A DNA stretch of 23,129 nucleotides from Sphacelaria rigidula (taxonomy: Eukaryota; Phaeophyceae; Sphacelariales): assembly GCA_964200075.2 (NCBI GenBank), contig CAXNAA020000285.1, positions 1-23,129 of the forward strand, written 5' to 3'. Under the pieces are notes generated by a model. The model was not told where the DNA came from. It did no database searches and saw only the letters and a program-made list of their open reading frames with translations. This document shows, piece by piece, positions 11,101 through 20,100 of the stretch. Numbering within the stretch: the first letter of the stretch is position 1; the number at the start of each line of letters is the position of its first letter. Both the position numbers and the translations under genes were made by a program.

Positions 11101-14100
11101 TCTCGAATCATCCCCGCCACTGCTTACCAGTACCTGCGGTCCCGTCGGAATATCTCCCTTGGTTTCCTCGTGACCCCCGCTCTCATTGCCGGTGCCGCCG
11201 CAGTTTTCGGTGGTTCGACCGCTTTCGCTGAACGTCACAGCCCTCCGCACAGCTCCGGATTCCCCAGCGTCCCTGCTGCTACCGCTGTCGGTGTTCCCGC
11301 TGCTACCGCTCCCTCGATGCTGTCGTCGGTGTCGATTATGGTCCCACAGGAGTAGTTGAGGTGTGGACGTGGCCATGCTCTTCCTATATCCGCACACCGG
11401 GCGCTGTTTCTCGCCCTCGGCGTCGGTGACCATTACAGGTGATGAGAACTTCATTTTTCGTGCAGCCTGTTGCAAACGGTCCTAGACAGGAATTTCATTT
11501 TTCAGGTAGGGCAACAGGGGGAAAGGAGAAAGTGAGGGAGGGGGAAGGGGGGAGTTCTCATGTATTGCTGGCCTTAGTCGTTTGACCATTGACCACGCAT
11601 CCCTTTCGAGACGGAGCACCGTCGGGGGAGGAGGGGGGGGAATAAGTATATGTGTATATATATGTAAACGTTTCGAATTGTGAAACGTATATTCGCGCTC
11701 CGTCCTGTTGTACGTACTGTGAGCCTTGTCGCCAGAAAATGTGGCCTAACGGGCAGTGTGATAGATCAGCGGGAGGGGGGAGGACGGAAGCGGTGTAACA
11801 CGGCGAGAAATAAGCTGCGTCGGGAGAAGTCTGTAGGCGCCACATCCTTACTCTCAGTCTACCCAACGCATGTACAAGACGACCTGATACATTTGGGGAG
11901 AAGTAACAGTTCCTATACCTCGAGGTCGAAGTCCTGCATAGAAAACGATAAGCGAACACCATGTGACTTGCTGTGCAGCTGCATGCCCAGTCCCACAAGG
12001 CGCAGCGATGCCACTTCCTCCTCCGCCTTTGCCTCCTCTTCCTTTTGATGCTCCCCATCTCGCGTTAATCTCTGCTTATCCCTGCACATAGTGTGTCTTC
12101 TCCCTTCACTTACCCTGTCCTGGAGCAGGTCCACCTGGAGCCGGCAGAAGTGAGCGCAATGTGGATAATGCCGTTGTTTCAAAGCATACCGCGAGGTTCG
12201 CGCAGAGCGTGCATTTGTAGCCCAAAAACAACGCAATAAAGGATCACGCTCCGCTTATATATATATTCATGTATATATGTATGTATATATCGCAGAAACC
12301 TACAAAGATCAGGGTATACCTCTCATCTACAACAAATCCACGACCGGTGGGAAATTAGCCATCGAAAACATTTCAGTCCCCGAATGAGCGCGAGCACGAT
12401 AGATGTACATCACTAGAATTTGGCACTGCCTGCGAAAAAGAGCGAACAGAAAATTAAGTACACGAACAACACCCACTTGAATAAGTGCCACCGTAAGCCC
12501 TAACATGATGATCTCGCGATTCGGACCCGCCGCTACAGGAACAGCGACCACCCTCCCGTTATTGCCCGCGGTGGAAGCAGAAGCAGGAAAATTGGGAACC
12601 TTGCCGCGTCGGCGCGCCCTCCCTGGTAGCGGCGGCGGGAAAAACGGCGACGGCGGCGGCAGTTCCGCATCCGCCGCCGCGGCTCCTGATGCCCCCGCGC
12701 CTGGTCCTGACAAAGCGCCTGTGTCTCGTTCAGCAGGCGGCGAAAGCAAGCTGTCGACGCAAGACAGTCGGTCGGCCAGAAGCACAGAGCGAGGTGGATT
12801 TGAGCTTCAAGTAGCGAACAGTGAATTGGGAGCTCCCGTGCAGAATGACAAATACACAGATGGGTGGTCATTGTGGGCCGACGGGGTGGGTGGGTCGTAG
12901 CGGGCCCTGCCAAGAGCGGGGTGCAACAGTATTTTCTAGAAGTACAGAGCATTACAAAGTCAACAACGGGAAGGAAAAAAAGTGAACCCGTACCTGAAAT
13001 GTATGATGAAAATATTATCAAATAACACGTGCTGGTGTTCGTATCACCATGTAGCAAATGGACCAACATCTGTTTTGACATTTGCAGGACTGGGGGGCTC
13101 TCCTCTCCTCTGTAAGAAAGGCCTGTGACTTACCCAGTATCCACAAGGGCAAGACCGTGATTTCGCGTCCCGGTTCGCTCGAAAATCTCCATCATCTCCT
13201 CAAGCGCAGCGCCCAGGTCCTTCAGCTCGTCTTCGCAGGCTTCAAGGCGGTTGGCAATCTCGGCGGCATCCGACCTGCACAGCTCGAGCCGGAAAAGAAA
13301 GAGAATCAAAATGTACATGCGTGCTGCATTGCAAATCGAAATATATAAACACAGTCGACGGAGGCAAAAGATGGGAATTCGTCCAAGCACAGACGTCGTT
13401 GCACTCGCTGTAAGCTACATACCGTCCTTAGTCTACTCTGTGTGTGTGTGTGTATGTTGTGCTTTATCGTCCCATCTATTCTGACGTCGGTCTACACCTT
13501 TTGGTATACGTGGGCACACCAGCCGGGGTCACACAGGAGGAAGGCCAAGACAGGAGTTTTTCTTCTTCTAATTCTCCACCTTCCTTCTGCGGTGCTTGCC
13601 TTTCATTTTTTATCGCGAGAGGGGTTCAGCAATCCCTTTCCCTCGTCGACCATTACCTCGCCTTTTGTGTATCCCAGATCGCTCAGAGATTCGAACATAC
13701 GACCCCATCGTTAGGAGGTTTCGAGGTCACCAACTGAGCCACCGGGGTGATCGGCTACTCTGCTGCCCTGAATCTCCTGGGTTTTTTCCTCTTCTTTTTT
13801 CTTCTTTTCTTCTCCTTTCTGATATTTTCTTTTAGTTTTCTGTTCTTGTTTTAGGCTACTTCTTATGTATAAAAAAAAAAACTTGTTAAAAAGTGCATTT
13901 TTGGCCCTTCTCCGTCGTTTTTCTCCTGAAAAGATGGCTAGGCGGCTGTTGACACCTTGGGATGACTTGCTCTACTCGCCGAGACGGTTCCGGAGCACCT
14001 TTGCGTCAACAGCCGCCTAGCCATCTTTTCAGGGGGGAAATGACGGAGAAGGGCCAAAAATGCACTTTTCAACAAGTTTTTTTTTTATACATAAGAAGTA

Positions 14101-17100
14101 GCCTTAGACCGGCCATTTCCTTCTGTGCTTGGTTTTTTTCTACTTTTTATTAATTTTTTTCAACGTCATAGTCTACTACGTCATTATGTTCGACTTTTTC
14201 TATTCCTTCTTTTTTCTTCAGCGAGTGTTTCAGTTTAGTCTTGTCTTGGGTATGTCTACCATGTGACCACGGCTGGATCATGACTACCTGGGGAGTCAGT
14301 TAAAGTACGACAATCATTCATTCATTCGATCAATCAACCAATCAGTACACTTTGTATACCTCGCTCCTCTTCCCTGCCATACAAACCATCCGGGCAAAAT
14401 AACGGCATGGATTACGGTTGCTTCCAATTACCTCAGGCGATCCAGCTCGTCCCCTGCAAGCCCCCGACGAGCCAGCTGCACTCGTATCCCCTGCCGTTGC
14501 TTCATCAATTCTGATTTTTCTGCCTCTTTCGCCATGAGGGCTTCGTCCATCTGTTGAAATACGTGCGGCATGCTGTTCACGAACATTTCTTAATTGCGGC
14601 ACAATCAAAATTACAATCGATCAAAATCATGTAGAGCTTTATTGTAGCACAACAACCATATATACTGGCAATGTTCATATACATTCATACTTCCTGTAAA
14701 ATCAAACCCACGCTGCACTCTCAATGGTGCACACACAGTACCGACGCAGCTCCACGCTGAACAACTCAGTCGATCACCTCCGACACAGGGTCTCGAGCAT
14801 CCTGAAACTCCGCGCTATCATCATCACCACCATCCTCATCGTCATCATCCGAACGCCCCTCCCCCGATTCCACGTCCTGTTCTTCTGCTCCATTCTCCAA
14901 ATCAGCAGCGCCAGCACTAATGTCGGAAGCCGGCGACGGCGTCATCAGGTAGCCTTGCTCTCCGCTTCCCGTTTCTTCGCCTCCCAGTTGGGGTGGCACC
15001 GCCAACTCCGCGTGTACTTCCCCTCCATCCACTGCGACCTCTCCCGCCACCACTCCCGTTGCCGCCGTCGTCGCCGCCACCGCTGTTCCAACTTCCGCCG
15101 CCTCCAGGGCCCACCGACATGCCTCCATCGACAACGAAAGATCAGAAGGGTCGATCCCCTGTGACAATCCGGCAGCGGAGGCACCGTTGTACTCAGGGTC
15201 ATAGAACTCAGAGTCCCCGGATGAAGAACCGACATTTGAGCCAGCGCTGCGAAATAAAGGTTCGCGGTCGGAACGCTCGCCAGCCTCACTATCGCCGTAG
15301 CCACTCCTGCCGTACGCACTGCCATAGATACTCCCGTCGTAAGGGCTATCATAAGCACTACCGTAGCTGCTATCGCGAGCCAAACTGCCTCCGCCGCCAC
15401 CACCACCACTAATCCACGGGGCTTTAAAATATCCATCGCTCGCAATGTTGCCATCTGAAAGGCCTACGCCACCAATACCGTTCCAGTTTGGACTGCCTCT
15501 GCTACCCCGCACGTGGCGTCTATCGGGAGTAGAATCAAGTCGTGAGAACGCCCTGCCGTAGTCAGAGCCGCCGTTCACCGACGCGCCATCAGGCTCGCTT
15601 TGGCGGAGTCGCTGGTCGAACCTTTCAACAAAAAGAGCACATGCGTATATACAGCAACAAACGATTTGAGTGGAGAGCGCCGTGTTTGGGCAGCGGGATG
15701 GGGGGCAAGGGGTAAACGGGAGCTGTAGCAGTATCGTCGTTTCACAGCATGGGAGATGACACGGTGCGCCATAGGCTGCTTTATCTCGGGGAGGCGGACG
15801 TGTACCTCGTACCGAGTACGTCGTGCCTTGTGCACGTGACTCTGCAACAATGGTCACTCATCTTAGCACCACGTTCCCGCCTGTCCGCAGTAGTCCCACT
15901 GTCGTTGTGTACAACGGCAGCCCCCATCACAACACATATCATATCTCGACAAAACGGATCATACCCTTATTTCCACTCAACACCGTTTGCTAGGACCCGC
16001 CCCCGGTCCCACGCCCGCAATCCCTTAATTCAGTGCGTCTCGCCATACCTCTGGCTAAGTGTATGTTGAAACTCCAAGAAGGACGCCAGACTAGACTTCC
16101 CGCTGCCGCCGATGCTACCGTCATCGTTTCTACCGCCGGCTTCGCCTTCCGGACGACTACCAGTATCCTGGAGTGTGTCACTGGTACCAAGATCGGCGCC
16201 GATAGTAGTCGACTTTCCCTCCGCCGCTTGCAACGCTCCCAGCGCTGCCGATTGGGCGGCGAGTGCTGCCGACATCTGCACCATGCGTTGCAGCTTGCTC
16301 TGGGTACACAGTAACAGAAGAAGCGAAATACGTCCAGACACAAATACGCTGAGAGACGGGAATGGTCACGTGGAGACACGGCAGACGACGTCTTTTCCGC
16401 CAGTGCACGCCTTCTACTGGCTGTAAGTGTCAACAGTCTTGATGCGCGTTCCATATTTCCACCGTCCACCGATTGCGTTGCTGGGCCACGGACATGCGTG
16501 CAAATTAGTATGATCATATATAATGGAATTTCTACGGTTTTTACTTGGAGGTCGGACATTTTTTGTATGAAATAACACAAGCACGTGTAAAAACGGTCTC
16601 ACTGAAATAGTCGCAGGTCCGGGTACACAGAGGTAGAAGCTAGGAAACACGCCACAAAGGGTAGAAACGCTGCCAACAGGACGCGCAGCCAGGACTCCTG
16701 AAGTCGAGCAATAAGCGTTTCGAGAGTTGAACACACATGAATGCCAATGGTGTAAATAGCACTCACCTGCGACAACCGCACGTGAAGCTCCGGCAAATCG
16801 CCGTAGACCTTGACCTGAGAGATGCTGGGATCGTCCGGAATCACGCTCAAATGCAGCTCAACCTTCTCGTATAAACGAGAGCAAAAACAACAGCAACACG
16901 CAACGCGGGAGAAACGAGAGGGATCTGGTGGCGACGCGAAGCGAACAGAGGTGATCGCAAGAAACACAGTAACACTGATGTAAAAAGTAGCAATACCCCC
17001 GGCTATGACATAACGAGTGCGCAGTGCGGGATCGGTGATTCTCTAGCATACCACCATACATGTATGATCTATTGACTTTGTTCGTCAGCATGCAGCGACA

Positions 17101-20100
17101 CCGGGATGACAAATGACTTGCCGGAGGGCGTTGCGCAAAAGCGATGTATCGAAACACGACACCAAGGTGAGGACCTCCCAAGAAAGTCTTCACCTTAATA
17201 TCGAAAGGGTCGACGAGCCATCCCTCGACACCTGCGCGTCTTTCCCTCGTACCGAGATCGGTCCTGCTGTCACGGCCGCTATTGCCTCCGTCACTGCCGC
17301 CGCAAACACGGCTATTGTCGTCATCGCCGCTATCCCTCTTCAACAGCACTCCCACACGACCGATATCGATGTTGTACACATCGTAAAAATTAGCGTGCCG
17401 TCGCCTCCCCGTCGTCTCATCCCCGGGGCCAAGGCTGCTTGACGCCTGACGTTTCATCCATCGAGTCGCAGCCACCGCACCACGCGTCCTGTTTACTTGG
17501 TCATGGAAATTGCGACCGCTACTGCTGCCGTCTCCGCTACCGCCACTGCTGGCACGCTCCGACCTGTCGCTGTCGGTGCTGATACTCAAGAGAGCACCGC
17601 TCCTCTCTTCGCCTTCCTGATTTTGCTGCTCTTTGCTGCTGCGGAGGTGGGCAAGACGCGAGGTTGCCACGCCGAAACTGCCGAGATGTACGACAAGGAG
17701 CTCTTTCTCTGTCGAAACCGGGGGAGAACAATGGCTCGGCGATGAAACTGACGGAATCGACGCTTGATTTTGATCCTGCCACTGTCGCTTCCCACGCTCA
17801 CCGGTAACACCCGCGGAGACCATGCCGCCGCGCACCGCACGACTCGCTGAAACCTCCCCACCAATTGGCGTTGTTGTCGTCGTCGTCGTCGTCATCGTCG
17901 GGAGTTCGACCGGTACAACTAAAATAGGGGCCTTGACATCGACATCCAAAAAGAAACGGAACCGGTCAGACATGACCATCTCCAGCTTCGACTCCAACTG
18001 GGCTCTCAAGTTCTTCAGCCGCGTTGTTGCCGCCAACTGTTCGCCAATAAACCCCCGGTCGCCCGAGCCAAATCAAAATGTTTCAAAGTCGAAATGTATG
18101 CGGGTATAGTTGGGGAAGATGGGTGGAAGGAGGCGGGAGAGAGAGAGAGAGAGAGAGAGAGAGACGAAGGGCACGAACGGGTGGTGGACGCAGGGAAGTA
18201 GTCGTCAGCAAACAGAGGAGACACAACAGTCGAGAGTATATGATATCCACATTATATATTGAGTTGCACGAGGGCTTCCTTTGCTCTTGCAGACGCGCAG
18301 GCGTCCGGGTCACATCCGCCATCGCCGTACCTGCATGGAGCAGACGCGTAAAGACGTTGACCACATGTTTTCGGGACATAAAAGAGCATCGTTTTTACAG
18401 AAAGAGATAGTGTTGTCGTTCTCACCTCAAGGGTAGCCCGGTGCTCAAGACCTTCAGGAGCTTGGGCGAACGCCACAATACTCTTCAGCCAACCCGCCGC
18501 GGGGGACAGCACGGCCTCGACCTGGGGGGGCAACCGGCACGGGCAGTGTGCGTTTCATTGATTGCGCTATAATTAAGGTGCGGAAAGCAACGCAAGGATT
18601 GCAAACGCAAAAGAAACGACGCCCAAGGGTACACACACATAGCACAGCAGTGCAAGGACACGAAAAAGGAGCACCTGCACCACGTAATTTTTTTCGCACC
18701 AGTGCGTCACTACACCACATATGCGTACACAAGCACATATTGAGGAGCCACATCCCTTCGTAATTCCTTGGTGCTTTCAGCGTAGAAGCCAAGTATCCCT
18801 CGAAATATACTTATATGGTGATGTAAATTATTCCATTACCTTTTCAAAAGTTTCTTTCTAAATGCATCTACTGATCATCACCGTCCAGCTATATGCCTGC
18901 GCTGAATTTTTTGTTGAAAAATTCGATACTTTCTCCTTTCAAGCTTGAAGAAAAAAACGCGAGTCAGACAAATACCCGCATGTGCCCTGCCTGCAGCGCT
19001 GTAGGGAAGTAACTATCAACTAGATAATTTGCTTTAATATCTCAGCATTTGCATTTCATCCGCGTTGAGCCACGATTATATCGCTTTGGCAAACGTGTCG
19101 AGCGCATGAAAAGCTCTGCTTTGGGATCCCCGTGACGGGAGCCGATGCAGGATTCGACGGGTGAAGGGTCACCCCCACGAAGGATTCAACAAAAAAAAAC
19201 GGGGAGCGCCCCTCGAATTAGAAGCGATTCCCGCCACTTTCTATATGCATCTCACACCAACAGATACTCCCGTAACCCGATTCGGGTCTCCCCACTCCCT
19301 CCGGCAGCACTTTCCGACCTGGTCAACGGCAAGATATACTTTGGCGTCATACTCGGGGTCCCGAGGGTTCATCTCCAAGTGCATCTCGAACAAACGCGAG
19401 TTTGCATCACCATAGCCGCCGTCATCACCGCCACCATCACCACCAGCCGACAAGTCGCCGTTCGCCCCAACCGCCACCGGTGCCCAGCCGCCGCGACCAG
19501 CATCGCGGCCGTCTGCATCTCCTGTAACGACGCGCCGGTGGGTGACGATGCGCGAGCGCCGCGCGTTCGCCTGATAGCAACCTGGTTCCGTTCCACTTGC
19601 CCCGACGGCCGGCGCGTCATCCCTGTCGTCGATATCGCTGAAGGCAGCGCGTCCGTAGTTGAGGGAGAGGGAGGGATGCTTGCCGCGATGTTGACCTTGG
19701 ACCCGGCCTGTGCCTTCACCGCGGCGGGAAACTCTGGATCTATCATCTTCAGGCCGGTGAATCTGTTGTTGGTCGTTGTGCGTGGTGTGTGTGTTGTTTG
19801 CGGGGAATCGTTATAGAAAAAGACGATCGGTTGATATTGATGTCAAAAAGGGGCAGAAATCGGAACCGCCTTGTTGGTTGCATTCCTCGTGTATGGTGAC
19901 GTGTACCGTATCGCGCAAAAGCGTGTACCGTATGTACACAATTCGCCTCCAAACGAAAAAAAAAGCTCGTTGCCTCCTAAAGTGTAGTAGTAGAGGGTGG
20001 CACGTGGTAACTCTGCGGATTTTGTCGAAACCATGATGGGCGTCAGAAAACAGCTACCACACATCGCATACCGTGCGATATATATTCCAAACTTTTTGGC

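Larger units (their letters stand above)
13275..14431 (-). other. VPS13: VPS13 intron 10, repeat-rich
   Basis: This is a 1,157-base intron, GTAATT...TGTGCAG. It holds the SINE-like unit and the foldback element. Between them is a stretch of about 75 bases that is almost all pyrimidine on the plus strand (13780-13855). An ATTC/AATC-type short repeat lies at about 14310-14343, of the kind found at the tails of non-LTR elements. It is probably a nested insertion site. Confidence 0.7.

Noticed and set aside
13678-13754. Functional tRNA-Arg gene on the minus strand
   Set aside because: A and B boxes are present but the T stem and acceptor stem do not pair, so it is treated as a SINE head.
14766-14777. 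Stop codon ending the gene after exon 9 (...SEVID)
   Set aside because: A donor GAG|GTGATC lies just before it, and clear VPS13 coding sequence continues in phase for more than 12 kb further on.
19369-19746. Second minus-strand frame across exon 4, starting MIDPEFPAAVKAQ
   Set aside because: It cannot join exon 3 or exon 5 in phase, whereas the other frame fills the exon exactly (148 codons, phase 0 both ends) and carries the LFEMHLEMNP family motif.
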